Assembly (NCBI GenBank): GCA_964441145.1
Contig: CAYTUB010000022.1
Span: 1-34,780, forward strand
Reading direction: 5' to 3'
Source: SHLQ01 sp964441145
Lineage (GTDB): Bacteria; Actinomycetota; Acidimicrobiia; Acidimicrobiales; SHLQ01
Length of the DNA: 34,780 bases
Both the position numbers and the translations under genes were made by a program. The notes below the pieces were generated by a model. That model saw only the letters and a list, made by a program, of their open reading frames with translations, had not been told where the DNA came from and ran no database searches. Numbering within the stretch: the stretch's first letter is position 1; each line of letters begins with the position of its first letter. Positions 14,605 through 23,257 of this stretch are shown piece by piece.

Positions 14605-15636
14605 TTATCTGGCCAGGTCGCACTCAGGCAGAACGAAGTTGCCCGTTGCCTGGGCCTCCTCGATCGCAGGACCGAAACACTCGGCAAGCTCATCGAACTG
14701 CTCGCTCAATCCACCAAGATCACCGAGGTCGAAGCCGTCCTCGCCGAGTCCTTCGAGATCGAAGGGGAGCTCGCCATCCTCGAGGAACGATTCCGGGTCG
14801 AAGTCCTCGCCGAACAAGCCCTCGAGGTCAAAGTCTTCACCGAGGAAATCCTGTGGGTCGAAATCCTCCCCGAGGAAATCATCGAGATCGAAGTTTTCGC
14901 CAAGGAACGCCTCAGGATCGAAATCCTCACCAAACGACTCGGCGAAGCCTTCACCGAGCAGTGAGTCGATATCGATATCGCCGTTCAAGAAGGGAGTGGC
15001 GCTCTCGGCGAAGTCACTGAGGTCATCGAGCGCGTCGATGACCTCATCGCGGGGTCCTGTCGCAGCAGCGAAGGTATCGTCGTCGACGAGCGCCGATGCC
15101 TCGGTCTGGCCATCGAGATCCCGCAACCAAATCGTGATGTCGTCGATGATGCGGATCTCTTCGGCTGCTGCTTCCGCTTGAGCGGCACGATCCTGCGCCT
15201 CGTCATCGACAACGATCTCGAGGCTGTAGTCGCGGTCACCGATTTGGATCTGGATGCTCACGTTCTCTTCGAGATCGACGTCGAAGTCACCCGCTTGAGA
15301 CACAAGGGCATCGGCAACCGGTGTCTCGCTTGCAGCCACAGGAACAGGTGACGTCGTCGTCGCAGAATCGTCCGTGGCCTGCGAAACCTCGGTATCGGAT
15401 GCGGCCGTGACCACCCCGGGGTCGCCACCGCTCCGACCAAAGAAGAAGGCAGCAATCGGTACGATCGCCACAAGGGCGAGCACCGCTAGTCCGCCGGTGA
15501 GGAACCTCTGACTACGTTGCCGGCGAGCCACCTCGACGCGGATCGAGTCGAGCGGCGGAGGGATCGCGCCTGGTCGCGCCGCAAGCCTGTGGCCAGCGTC
15601 GGCTAGTTCTGGGGAAAATTCATCATTGGAGGACAC
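14605..15636 (-). CDS. Single-pass membrane protein with FLGEDFD acidic repeats, partner of ECF sigma factor
   Basis: About 343 residues. A short cytoplasmic N-terminus rich in Arg before the membrane is followed by one transmembrane segment (FLTGGLAVLALVAIVPIAAFFFG, near 45-67 and quoted only for location) and a long acidic extracellular part. Residues about 220-290 are tandem 10-residue repeats of the type DFLGEDFDPQ, alternating Phe and Asp. Two cysteines lie near the C-terminus. GTG 15636 overlaps the sigma-factor stop by 14 bases and is preferred to an ATG at 15717 inside the sigma gene. It is probably the membrane-bound regulator of that sigma factor; no anti-sigma zinc motif is seen. 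The repeat could bind calcium, but it is not an RTX motif. Confidence 0.78.
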   Translation of the reverse strand: MSSNDEFSPELADAGHRLAARPGAIPPPLDSIRVEVARRQRSQRFLTGGLAVLALVAIVPIAAFFFGRSGGDPGVVTAASDTEVSQATDDSATTTSPVPVAASETPVADALVSQAGDFDVDLEENVSIQIQIGDRDYSLEIVVDDEAQDRAAQAEAAAEEIRIIDDITIWLRDLDGQTEASALVDDDTFAAATGPRDEVIDALDDLSDFAESATPFLNGDIDIDSLLGEGFAESFGEDFDPEAFLGENFDLDDFLGEDFDPQDFLGEDFDLEGLFGEDFDPESFLEDGELPFDLEGLGEDGFDLGDLGGLSEQFDELAECFGPAIEEAQATGNFVLPECDLAR

Positions 15637-16126
15637 GGAGCATGGTTCCTTCGTCGACTCGGCGGGGGCCGAGTTCTTTGGCAAGAGATTGGTGGGCACG
15701 ACGCAGCATGGTGGCAACGGTGCCTCGTCGAACGCCGAGCACGTCGGCGATCGCAGGTTCTGTCAGGTCAGCGACATAACGCAGCACCACGGCTTCGCGC
15801 GTTCGCTTCGGAAGGCGAGCCACGGCTGACCACAATTCGTGATCGGGTTCTACTGGCGATGTGGGCGACGGCGCCCAGGAAACGCTGACCGCAGTGTCAC
15901 GGTCGCGGCGTGCCTTGCGGAGTCGTTTGCGGGCGTCGTTGAGAGCCACCTTGTAGAGCCAGCCGCCGGGGCGTTCCATCACCGACACGCGATCCCACTT
16001 TGCGAGCGCTCGGACAAAGGCTTCGGACGCAGCATCGGCCGCGACCTGGCTGTCGCCGGTCGTAAGCGTCAAGGTGTTGACGATTCGGGGGTACTCACGC
16101 TGGTACCAAGACTCAAAGTGGATCAC
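15623..16126 (-). CDS. ECF-type (SigE-family) RNA polymerase sigma factor
   Basis: A 167-residue sigma factor. Region 2 is the stretch with YPRIVNTLTLTTGD and ASEAFVRALAKWDRV followed by RPGGWLYKVALNDARKRLR, typical of the actinobacterial SigE/'RNA polymerase sigma-70' small group. Region 4 is LPKRTREAVVLRYVADLTEPAIADVLGV (quoted in part as LRYVADLTEPAIADVLG) and TVATMLRRAHQSL. It starts with GTG 16126; AGGAGG lies 12 bases upstream, farther than usual. A good ECF-type promoter sits just before it, so it may activate its own transcription. It overlaps the downstream membrane-protein gene, forming a two-gene unit. Confidence 0.88.
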   Translation of the reverse strand: MIHFESWYQREYPRIVNTLTLTTGDSQVAADAASEAFVRALAKWDRVSVMERPGGWLYKVALNDARKRLRKARRDRDTAVSVSWAPSPTSPVEPDHELWSAVARLPKRTREAVVLRYVADLTEPAIADVLGVRRGTVATMLRRAHQSLAKELGPRRVDEGTMLRVLQ

Positions 16127-16151
16127 TGCTTCTATAAGCCTCCTGGTAGCT

Positions 16152-16179
16152 AGAACGTAGACACGCTCCAGAAATTTCC
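16152..16179 (-). promoter_or_regulatory. ECF-type promoter (GGAAAT-N16-CGTTCT)
   Basis: On the minus strand GGAAAT is followed after exactly 16 bases by CGTTCT, close to the GGAAC-N16/17-CGTT pattern of SigE-like sigma factors. Transcription would start around 16145, about 19 bases before the GTG of the sigma gene, with AGGAGG at the beginning of the leader. This supports autoregulation. Confidence 0.5.
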
Positions 16180-16241
16180 CCCGTGGTCTCCGTCGTGATG
16201 CGACGTACGGACGATTCGGTCGACCGGCTAGCGTGCTGCGC

Positions 16242-17183
16242 GTGGATTATGTGATCGAAACGCGAGACCTCGCCCGCAGCTTCGGCGATGTCCATGCTGT
16301 TCGCGGGGTGGATCTGACCGTCGAGAAGGGCGAGATTTACGGCTTCCTCGGTCCGAACGGCGCAGGCAAGTCGACCGTGGTGAAAATGCTCATCACGTTG
16401 CTCGAACCGACGGGCGGAAGCGCCACGGTCCTCGGACACGATGTAGCGACCGGCGCGGAAAACATTCGGCTTCGTATCGGCGCGGCCCTTCAGGACGCGT
16501 CGCTCGACGACAAGCAGTCAGGACGCGAAATCCTTCAGCTTCAGGGCGCGTTGTACGGCCTGACCAAGAACGAAGTCGAACAACGCATCGACGAGCTATC
16601 GACGTTGATCGAGTTCGATGCGATCGATCGATGGATTCGCGAATACTCCGGCGGTATGAAGCGACGTCTCGATCTCGCTGCATCACTGATGCACAACCCA
16701 GACCTGCTCTTCCTCGATGAGCCAACTACCGGCCTGGACCCGACAAGCCGAGCCCGCGTGTGGGAAGAAGTGCGCGCCCTCAACCAACAGTTCGGGACCA
16801 CGATCTTTCTCACCACGCAGTACCTCGAGGAAGCAGACGAACTCGCCGACCGGGTCGGCATTATCAACGCGGGCAAAATCGTTGGCGAAGGCACCCCCGA
16901 CGAACTCAAGCGATCCGTCGGCTCCGACGTCGTCCAGGTCCGGCTGAACTCCGACGATGAACCGGCCGTCGCGGCCCTCGAATTACTCGACGCCGTCGAA
17001 AAGGTCGAACGGGGACCCAAGTCGCTGCTCGTGTCGGTGAGCAATGGCGCAGCCGCGGTCTCCCCTGTCGCCATCGCGCTCGATGGCATCGGCGCGGACG
17101 TCGCCGAACTGACGTTGCGCACCCCAACCCTCGACGATGTATTTCTCGAACTCACCGGCGACCGAATTGAGGTATCGGCATGA
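16242..17183 (+). CDS. ABC transporter ATP-binding protein, DrrA-like
   Basis: About 313 residues. The nucleotide-binding domain has Walker A GPNGAGKS, Q-loop ALQDASLDD, signature YSGGMKRRLDLAASL, Walker B LLFLDEPTTGLDP and the switch His replaced by Gln in TTQYLEEADELADRV, as is common in this group. The C-terminal ~80 residues match the DrrA accessory domain ending in LTLRTPTLDDVFLELTGD. With the next gene it forms an exporter of the daunorubicin-resistance type, substrate unknown. GTG codons at 16233, 16242 and 16251 all fit; no ribosome binding site is visible, so a leaderless start near 16242 is a guess. Its stop overlaps the permease start (ATGA). Confidence 0.9.
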   Translation: MDYVIETRDLARSFGDVHAVRGVDLTVEKGEIYGFLGPNGAGKSTVVKMLITLLEPTGGSATVLGHDVATGAENIRLRIGAALQDASLDDKQSGREILQLQGALYGLTKNEVEQRIDELSTLIEFDAIDRWIREYSGGMKRRLDLAASLMHNPDLLFLDEPTTGLDPTSRARVWEEVRALNQQFGTTIFLTTQYLEEADELADRVGIINAGKIVGEGTPDELKRSVGSDVVQVRLNSDDEPAVAALELLDAVEKVERGPKSLLVSVSNGAAAVSPVAIALDGIGADVAELTLRTPTLDDVFLELTGDRIEVSA

Positions 17184-18004
17184 CCACAGCCGAAGCACCA
17201 AGCCCCGTGCTCCGCTCCGATGTGCGGGCCAAGCCCTCTGGGTTCTTCAAAGACATGTTCACTATTGCGGGACGCGCCATCCGCGCGATCCCGCGTGAAC
17301 CTGAATCGTTTGTCCCCGCCTTGTTCATCCCGGCGTTCTTCTACATCGTCAACATCGGGGCACTCGAGGATCTCACCGAAGCGTTCCCGATCACCGAGGA
17401 CTTCAACTACCGAAGCTTCCAGCTTCCAACGGGAATCATTTTCGCGGTCACCGGAATCAGCCGAGCGCCCGGCCTGGTCACCGATATCCAGCAGGGCTAT
17501 TTCGATCGACTACTACTGAGCCCGGCGAGAAGGCTGCCGCTACTGCTCGGGCTCATGGTCGCTGACTTCGCCCTCGTCGTGTTCCTTTGCATCCCCGTCG
17601 TGATCCTGGGAATACTCCTCGGGGTGAGCTTTGGAACGGGCCCGCTCGGGCTTGTGGTGTTCATTCTGATCGGCGCTCTATGGGGGCTCGCGTTCACAGG
17701 GTTCCCGTACGCGATCGCGCTCAAGACGGCGAATCCCGGTGCGGTCGCGTCCAGCTTCATCTTGTTCTTCCCGTTCGCGTTCCTTACGTCCTCGACAGTT
17801 CCCTTGGAGAACCTCACTCCATGGATGCGATGGATCGCGCGCTTCAATCCCATCACCTACGTCCTTGAAGGCATGCGGTCACTGCTTACAGATAGCTGGG
17901 ATTTTGTCGCCCTTGGTCAAGCGATCCTGGCCATTGGTATTCTCGGCGCGATCAGCCAAACCCTGTCACTACGCGCACTGCGGGGACGACTCGCCCGCGG
18001 CTAA
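17180..18004 (+). CDS. ABC-2 type permease, DrrB-like
   Basis: A 274-residue permease with six hydrophobic segments. FVPALFIPAFFYIVNIGAL is the first, and the central GLMVADFALVVFLCIPVVIL and later FILFFPFAFLTSSTVPLENL with WMRWIARFNPITYVLEGMR are typical of the DrrB/ABC-2 membrane family. It overlaps the ATPase gene by four bases, so the two are translated together. An imperfect palindrome begins at its stop codon. The substrate (drug, lipid or polyketide-like compound) cannot be read from the sequence. Confidence 0.9.
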   Translation: MTTAEAPSPVLRSDVRAKPSGFFKDMFTIAGRAIRAIPREPESFVPALFIPAFFYIVNIGALEDLTEAFPITEDFNYRSFQLPTGIIFAVTGISRAPGLVTDIQQGYFDRLLLSPARRLPLLLGLMVADFALVVFLCIPVVILGILLGVSFGTGPLGLVVFILIGALWGLAFTGFPYAIALKTANPGAVASSFILFFPFAFLTSSTVPLENLTPWMRWIARFNPITYVLEGMRSLLTDSWDFVALGQAILAIGILGAISQTLSLRALRGRLARG

Positions 18005-18041
18005 CTGGGACAGTTAGGGACTGTCCCTAAGTGTCTCAGTT
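18003..18041. repeat. REP-like imperfect palindrome with AGGGACTGTCCCT core
   Basis: AACTGGGACAGTTAGGGAC at 18003-18021 is almost matched by the inverted TCCCTAAGTGTCTCAGTT at 18024-18041, giving an 18-base arm with two mismatches and almost no loop. It begins at the permease stop codon. No T tract follows. The core is like that of widespread REP-type elements, as with the hairpin at 12597. Confidence 0.75.
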
Positions 18042-18094
18042 GGATGTCTGAAAACCGCTAGTCAAGGCGACGTGTTCACGGCATGATGTTGGCT

Positions 18095-19570
18095 ATGACT
18101 CCGCTTCGATTCGATGAGGACCGCTGCTACGACGCCTTGGTTTCGCGTGATCGTCGCTTCGACGGACAGTTCATTGCAGGCATCACCTCCACCGGTATTT
18201 ACTGTCGACCGAGCTGTCCGGCGCCAGTACGACCGAAGCGTTCGAACGTCTCGGTCTTCGCCACAGCTGCGGCGGCGCAACAGGCGGGATTCCGTTCGTG
18301 TAAGCGGTGTCGACCCGACGCCGCTCCGGGTTCGGCTGAATGGGACAACCGGGGCGACCTGGTCGGACGTGCGATGCGATTGATCGAGAGCGGTGAGATC
18401 GACCGGGTCGGTGTCGCTGGTCTTTCCGAGCAGCTCCATGTAAGCGAGCGTCATCTCAACCGCCTACTCAACGCCGAGCTCGGGGCCGGGCCCAAAGCAC
18501 TCGCTCGAGCACACCGAGCCAACCTTGCACGCATCCTTGTCGAAACAACCACGATGCCGATTACCGACGTTGCCTTCGCATCTGGATTCTCCAGTGTTCG
18601 CCAATTCAACGACACGATTCGTTCGGTGTACGACCGAACCCCGAGCGAACTTCGAAAGGCCCGAGGAGCCCGGGGAGAGACGAGCAACGGTTCCTCCGAA
18701 GCTATGCAGCTGCGGCTTTGGCTCCCGGCACGCGCACCGATCGATCACGAGTGGATGTTCGGTTTTCTCGCCGGCCACGGGATCCCGGGAGTGACCTTTG
18801 GAGACTCCACTAGTTACCGCCGTCTTCTACGACTCGATGGTACGGACGCATCGATCTCGATCACATCAGGCGAGGACGCAGCGGGCGTTTGGGCTGACTT
18901 TTCGCTGAAGACGTTGTCGACATTGGCCCCCGCTATCGCCGCCGTGAGACGTCTCTTCGACCTTGATGCCGATCCAATCCATATCGACGAAACACTCACC
19001 CGTGACCCCCAGCTTCGAAAGCTGCGCAAGTTGCGTCCTGGCGTTCGAGTGCCCGGTTCCGTCGATGGGTTCGAGGCCGCAATCGGAGCGATCGTTGGGC
19101 AGCAGATTTCCGTCGCTGGGGCGCGGACCCTCTCGGCTCGACTCGTCAACCGGGCCACCTCGACCGACCAGGCATCGAGTGAAACCGAAGTCGACGAGCC
19201 CGTGCCTTTCCCGACGGCCGGCGAAGTACTCGCCGCTGACCTGACCAGCATTGGTTTGACCACTAGACGGGTCAAGACGATACAAGCGGTTGCTTTCGCC
19301 GTCGTTGAGAATCGCCTCCACCTCGAACTCGGCGTGGACCGTGAAGCAACTCGCCGAGAGCTCCTCGCTCTTCCGGGGGTAGGTCCCTGGACTGCCGACG
19401 TGATTGCGATGCGAGCGCTAAGCGACCCCGATGTGATGCTCGATACCGATCTCGTGATCCGCCGCCGCCTCGAAGCGTTGGGCATCACCGACACCACTCA
19501 CCTTTCGCCGTGGCGGTCCTACGCCGCGTGCACGTTATGGGCCACCCGCGACATGATGGGAAGCAACTGA
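18095..19570 (+). CDS. alkA: Ada-domain/AraC-type regulator fused to AlkA 3-methyladenine DNA glycosylase
   Basis: A 491-residue multidomain protein of alkylation repair. It begins with an Ada-type zinc domain: Cys in GIYCRPSCPAP and in RSCKRCRPD supply the four ligands, including the methyl-acceptor Cys. An AraC-type helix-turn-helix follows (ITDVAFASGFSSVRQFN), then the AlkA N-terminal domain and an HhH-GPD glycosylase (LPGVGPWTADVIAMRAL) with the catalytic Asp in MLDTDLVIRRRL. Layout and length match mycobacterial AlkA. It can therefore sense methylphosphotriesters, activate genes and excise alkylated bases. ATG 18095 is chosen by family length; ATGs at 18083 and 18086 also fit. ogt follows after one base. 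Confidence 0.92.
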   Translation: MTPLRFDEDRCYDALVSRDRRFDGQFIAGITSTGIYCRPSCPAPVRPKRSNVSVFATAAAAQQAGFRSCKRCRPDAAPGSAEWDNRGDLVGRAMRLIESGEIDRVGVAGLSEQLHVSERHLNRLLNAELGAGPKALARAHRANLARILVETTTMPITDVAFASGFSSVRQFNDTIRSVYDRTPSELRKARGARGETSNGSSEAMQLRLWLPARAPIDHEWMFGFLAGHGIPGVTFGDSTSYRRLLRLDGTDASISITSGEDAAGVWADFSLKTLSTLAPAIAAVRRLFDLDADPIHIDETLTRDPQLRKLRKLRPGVRVPGSVDGFEAAIGAIVGQQISVAGARTLSARLVNRATSTDQASSETEVDEPVPFPTAGEVLAADLTSIGLTTRRVKTIQAVAFAVVENRLHLELGVDREATRRELLALPGVGPWTADVIAMRALSDPDVMLDTDLVIRRRLEALGITDTTHLSPWRSYAACTLWATRDMMGSN

Positions 19571-19571
19571 T

Positions 19572-20078
19572 ATGACCTCTGCACTTATTTCGATGACGAT
19601 GCCATCGCCGGTTGGCGAGCTCACGCTCATTGGCTCAGATGCCGGGCTTCGTGCCGTTCTGTGGCCGATCGAGCGCGACGGACGAGTGATCTTTGCCGAG
19701 GAAGTCGAGCCGGGTAAGCACGAGATCCTCGATCAGGCCGAAAGACAGATCATCGAATACCTGACGGGCGAACGCACCTCATTCGACGTACCCCTCGATC
19801 TCGTCGGCACCGACTTCCAGGTCGACGTGTGGAACGCACTCAACGAGATCCCGTTCGGGGAGACCCAAAGCTATGGCGAGCTGGCCGAACATCTCGCCAA
19901 GCCAGGGGCGGCGCGCGCCGTGGGTGCTGCCACTGGACGTAACCCGGTATCGATCATCATCCCGTGTCACCGCCTCGTTGGAAGCTCCGGAAAGCTCACC
20001 GGTTTCGCCGGAGGAATCGATGCCAAGCGCTGGCTCCTCCAACATGAGACGCCCACCGAACAACTCACGTTGACCTGA
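19572..20078 (+). CDS. ogt: Methylated-DNA--protein-cysteine methyltransferase
   Basis: A 168-residue suicide DNA repair protein that takes the alkyl group from O6-methylguanine onto its own cysteine. The active-site motif is IIPCHRLVGSSGKLTGFAGG, with the acceptor Cys in PCHR; the helix-turn-helix containing the arginine finger is FQVDVWNALNEIPFGETQSYGELAEH (quoted in part as VWNALNEIPFGETQSYGEL). The gene starts one base after the alkA stop, so the two form an adaptive-response-like operon, as in mycobacteria. It is convergent with a HAD-phosphatase gene. Confidence 0.95.
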   Translation: MTSALISMTMPSPVGELTLIGSDAGLRAVLWPIERDGRVIFAEEVEPGKHEILDQAERQIIEYLTGERTSFDVPLDLVGTDFQVDVWNALNEIPFGETQSYGELAEHLAKPGAARAVGAATGRNPVSIIIPCHRLVGSSGKLTGFAGGIDAKRWLLQHETPTEQLTLT

Positions 20079-20115
20079 AGTAGCAACCGCCCAGACCTCG
20101 CCGGGATGAAGTCCG

Positions 20116-20799
20116 CTAGGACCGAAGAACGGCAGCGAGTTCTTGGGTGTTGGACACGACCGTGGTTGCGCCCGCGTCGAGGAGTCGGGAACCAAGCGCG
20201 GGGGTGGCGTGCCCACCCGCGGTCAGGCCGACGACAACCATCCCGGCGGCGATTCCCGCAGTCACACCGTGCGGGCTGTCTTCGATGACGATGCACGTCG
20301 ACGGATCTGCACCCATGTGCTCGGCGGCAAACAAGAACAGGTCTGGCGCGGGCTTTCCGTTCTCGACCATTTGCGCCGAGAAGATCAGCTCGTGATCGAA
20401 CAACGCGTCCAGCTCCGTCAGCCGGAGCGATAGCCGAATACGGTCGAGCTTGCTGCTGGACGCAACGCACCGCGGCAAGGAGCTCGCAGCCAATACCGAG
20501 CCGATGCCGTCAATTGGTTCGAGCTCTTCGGGGAAACGATCGAGTGTTTCCCGCATCACGTTCTCCATGAGGTCTTCGGGGAGCGGGCGCTCGAATTGTT
20601 CTTCGAGTTGCGCGGCCATCGTCGCGTAGCTCAGGCCTACGAACCGATTGGCAATCTCGTTCGCCGAGATGGCGAAGCCAGCCTCGGTGAGCAAGCTCTC
20701 CTCGACCTTGATGGCAATAGCTTCGCTGTCGACGAGCACTCCGTCGCAGTCAAAGATGAGATGTGTGTCGGGGTCAGCAAGCGAAGGAGATTCGGGCAC
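20116..20799 (-). CDS. HAD-superfamily sugar phosphatase / phosphoglucomutase-like
   Basis: A 227-residue HAD hydrolase of subfamily IA with an alpha-helical cap. Motif I is IFDCDGVLVDSE (nucleophile Asp and acid/base Asp), motif II the Ser of CVASSSKL, motif III the Lys of NGKPAPDLFLFAAE, and motif IV IEDSPHGVTAG. These are the features of beta-phosphoglucomutase and of sugar-phosphate phosphatases such as E. coli YieH, which acts on 6-phosphogluconate. Since zwf lies immediately upstream in the same direction with 73 bases between, a role in hexose-phosphate or 6-phosphogluconate turnover is plausible, but not shown by sequence. Confidence 0.87.
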   Translation of the reverse strand: MPESPSLADPDTHLIFDCDGVLVDSEAIAIKVEESLLTEAGFAISANEIANRFVGLSYATMAAQLEEQFERPLPEDLMENVMRETLDRFPEELEPIDGIGSVLAASSLPRCVASSSKLDRIRLSLRLTELDALFDHELIFSAQMVENGKPAPDLFLFAAEHMGADPSTCIVIEDSPHGVTAGIAAGMVVVGLTAGGHATPALGSRLLDAGATTVVSNTQELAAVLRS

Positions 20800-20872
20800 A
20801 CGGACAAACTACTGCTGTCGCAAGACGCGCTCACCGCGTGTTCGTTGGGGATCGCACCCTGGAAGCCGACGG

Positions 20873-22321
20873 TTAGTCGCGCCACACCCGCTCAAATGGC
20901 AGCCGCCATGCGTGAGGCGCGATGAGTTGGTGAATCTGGTTCGGTCCCCAGGACTCCTTCGGGTACGGCCGTACCGGTGGTGGGTTCTCCAAGAGCGGAG
21001 AGGAAACCTCCCACAGGCGCTCGACACCGCGAGCGGTCGTAAACAGGGTCCGGTCGCCCTTGGTGGCGTCGAGGATCAAGCGTTCATAGGCCTCGAGCAC
21101 CTCCCCCGCGCTATCCACCTCGTCCACGCTGAACTGCATCGAGAGCTTGTCGAGACGAAAGCCAGGGCCGGGTCGCTTTCCATAGAAGGAAAGCGACATC
21201 TTCGATTCGTCGGCGAGGTCAAAGGTCAAGTGGTCGGGACCGAGCTGACCCACGCCGGAGTCCTCGGGGAACATCGACTTCGGCGGTTCCTTGAATGCGA
21301 TCGAGATGATTCGTTTGCCCTCAGCCATGTTTTTGCCCGTGCGCAAATAGAACGGCACGCCGGCCCAGCGCCAGTTGTCGATGTAGGCGCGCAGCGCAAT
21401 GAACGTCTCGGTGTCAGATTCAGGATCGACGCCATCTTCTTCGGTGTAGCCAACGTATTGACCTCGCACGACATCTTCGGGGCCAATCGGGAGCATCGAT
21501 CGAAAGACCTTGTTCTTCTCTTCGGTAATCGCGGCCGGATCGATCGATGTGGGGGCCTCCATGGCGGTGAAGGCCATGACTTGGAACAAGTGCGTCACGA
21601 CCATGTCTCGGTAGGCGCCGGTGTCCTCATAGAAGCCTGCACGTTGTTCGAGTCCAATGGCCTCGGGCACGTCGATTTGGACGTGATCGATCATGTTTCG
21701 ATGCCATATGGGTTCGAACAGACCGTTCGCAAAGCGGAACGCCAAAATGTTGAGCGCAGCCTCTTTGCCGAGGAAATGGTCGATGCGAAATACCTGGTCC
21801 TCGTGGAACACTTCGTGTACCGCTCTATGGAGTTCGCGAGAGCTTTCGAGATCGGTTCCGAAGGGCTTCTCCATCACGACCCGGCTGTTCTCTACTAGGT
21901 CCGCATCGCGAAGTGTCTTGATGACCGACATCGCAGCGTTCGGCGGAACAGATAAGTAGTGCAGCAACTGCTGTGGTCGATCCAGATCGGCTTCGGCCCG
22001 AGTGATAGCGGCGCGCAACGCTTCGGGAGTTCCACCGGGTGCCCAATGCAAGCGGCTAGCGAAACGTCCCCATTCGCCTTCGTCGATGTCCCCTTCGAAT
22101 TCGAGCAGGGTGACCCGAGCGAATTCCACAAACGATTCCTGGGTGTGATCGTCGAGTGACGTTCCAACAAGTCGCAGGTGTGGCAACAACCCGACCGTGA
22201 GCAGGTGAAACAACCCTGGGATCAGCTTGCGACGGGATAGATCTCCGGTTGCACCAAACAGCACCACCGTGGTTGGCGGTGCAGGATCAAGGGACGAATG
22301 ACGCCGAGTCGTTAAGGCCAT
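20873..22321 (-). CDS. zwf: Glucose-6-phosphate 1-dehydrogenase
   Basis: A 482-residue enzyme that oxidises glucose 6-phosphate to 6-phosphogluconolactone with NAD(P)+, the entry of the pentose phosphate pathway. The nucleotide-binding motif is LFGATGDLSRRKLIPGL and the substrate and catalytic motif is RIDHFLGKEAALNI with the catalytic His nearby. The C-terminal half has the usual G6PDH domain. Length is typical. Unlike many actinobacteria it is not within a tkt-tal-zwf-opcA-pgl cluster here; instead a HAD phosphatase follows. It starts with ATG 22321 and is divergent from a hemolysin III-like gene. Confidence 0.96.
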   Translation of the reverse strand: MALTTRRHSSLDPAPPTTVVLFGATGDLSRRKLIPGLFHLLTVGLLPHLRLVGTSLDDHTQESFVEFARVTLLEFEGDIDEGEWGRFASRLHWAPGGTPEALRAAITRAEADLDRPQQLLHYLSVPPNAAMSVIKTLRDADLVENSRVVMEKPFGTDLESSRELHRAVHEVFHEDQVFRIDHFLGKEAALNILAFRFANGLFEPIWHRNMIDHVQIDVPEAIGLEQRAGFYEDTGAYRDMVVTHLFQVMAFTAMEAPTSIDPAAITEEKNKVFRSMLPIGPEDVVRGQYVGYTEEDGVDPESDTETFIALRAYIDNWRWAGVPFYLRTGKNMAEGKRIISIAFKEPPKSMFPEDSGVGQLGPDHLTFDLADESKMSLSFYGKRPGPGFRLDKLSMQFSVDEVDSAGEVLEAYERLILDATKGDRTLFTTARGVERLWEVSSPLLENPPPVRPYPKESWGPNQIHQLIAPHAWRLPFERVWRD

Positions 22322-22368
22322 CCGTAGAGGGTGGCATACAACGCGTGGATGCCACCGAAAATTCTAAG

Positions 22369-22386
22369 TATTCATGCAGCGTTCCG
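22369..22386. repeat. Degenerate half copy of the 45-bp palindrome
   Basis: TATTCATGCAGCGTTCC matches the right half of the 45-bp element (TATTCATGTCCAGCGTTCC) with two bases missing; the left arm and the final CTAGA are absent. It lies between the divergent zwf and hemolysin III-like genes. It may be a decayed copy or a chance match. Confidence 0.45.
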
Positions 22387-22438
22387 ACGGTGTGCCTATT
22401 GACCTCCTAAATCGCCCCGCGAGTTCTACACTCCGCTC

Positions 22439-23191
22439 ATGGTCGAACTTGAAGTTGCTCCACCCGACGGCGTTCTCGTCGCCGATGCGACCGACCGGGA
22501 AGCGGCCGCCCCTCAGAGCCAACACGGCACGGCGCATCGTCTGAACACGGGTGAAGGCAAACCGCGATTTCGAGGCTTCCTCCACCTCCTCGCCTTCTCG
22601 AGCGCCCTCACCCTCGCCCCCATTTTGATCGTCATCACACCCGGAATCGCTGATCGCTTCATCATGGCGATCTACGCGATCTCTATCGTTGGCCTGTTCG
22701 GAATCAGTGCCCTGTACCACCGAAACGTTTGGTCGGAGCCAGGCGCGGCGATCGTCCGTCGCCTCGATCACTCGATGATCTTTGTTGCTACGGCAGCAAC
22801 CCACACACCGATCGCACTCATCGCTCTACCCGCCGGACCAGGTTGGACCCTCTTTGGCATCGTGTGGGGCGGGGCCCTGTTTGGGATCGCAACACGGGTG
22901 TTTGCCACCGACGCTCCGTATTGGATGATCGCACTTCCGTACCTGGTTGTTGGATGGTGCTCGCTCATCGTTGTCAACCATCTCTGGTCCTCGCTCGGAG
23001 TTGCCGGCTTTACCTTGATGCTGGTCGGTGGCGGGCTCTACACCATCGGCGCGTTGATCTACGCGGTGCATCGGCCGAACCCGTGGCCCAAGAGCTTTGG
23101 ATATCACGAAATCTTTCATCTACTGACCGTTGCTGGTGCGGCCTGTCACTACGTCGTCATCGCAATTTTCGTGCGCTCGCTCGCGGGCTAA
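22439..23191 (+). CDS. Hemolysin III / PAQR-like seven-transmembrane protein
   Basis: A 250-residue integral membrane protein. After about 45 polar residues come seven hydrophobic segments. The conserved metal-site motifs of the HlyIII/PAQR family are present: ALYHR with Ser/His before it, LDHSMIFV, and GYHEIFHLLTVAGA at the end. The family includes bacterial YqfA-like proteins and eukaryotic adiponectin receptors, which are zinc-dependent lipid hydrolases; true hemolytic action is doubtful. It stands alone, divergent from zwf. Confidence 0.93.
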   Translation: MVELEVAPPDGVLVADATDREAAAPQSQHGTAHRLNTGEGKPRFRGFLHLLAFSSALTLAPILIVITPGIADRFIMAIYAISIVGLFGISALYHRNVWSEPGAAIVRRLDHSMIFVATAATHTPIALIALPAGPGWTLFGIVWGGALFGIATRVFATDAPYWMIALPYLVVGWCSLIVVNHLWSSLGVAGFTLMLVGGGLYTIGALIYAVHRPNPWPKSFGYHEIFHLLTVAGAACHYVVIAIFVRSLAG

Positions 23192-23257
23192 ACCGTCCTT
23201 GGCAAATTTTGTCGAAGGCTCCCGCCACCACGATCCGTGGTCATCTATCGTCAGCGC

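Noticed and set aside
20648..21898. 416-codon plus-strand frame opposite zwf
   Set aside because: The G6PDH motifs are clear on the other strand; this frame is its shadow.
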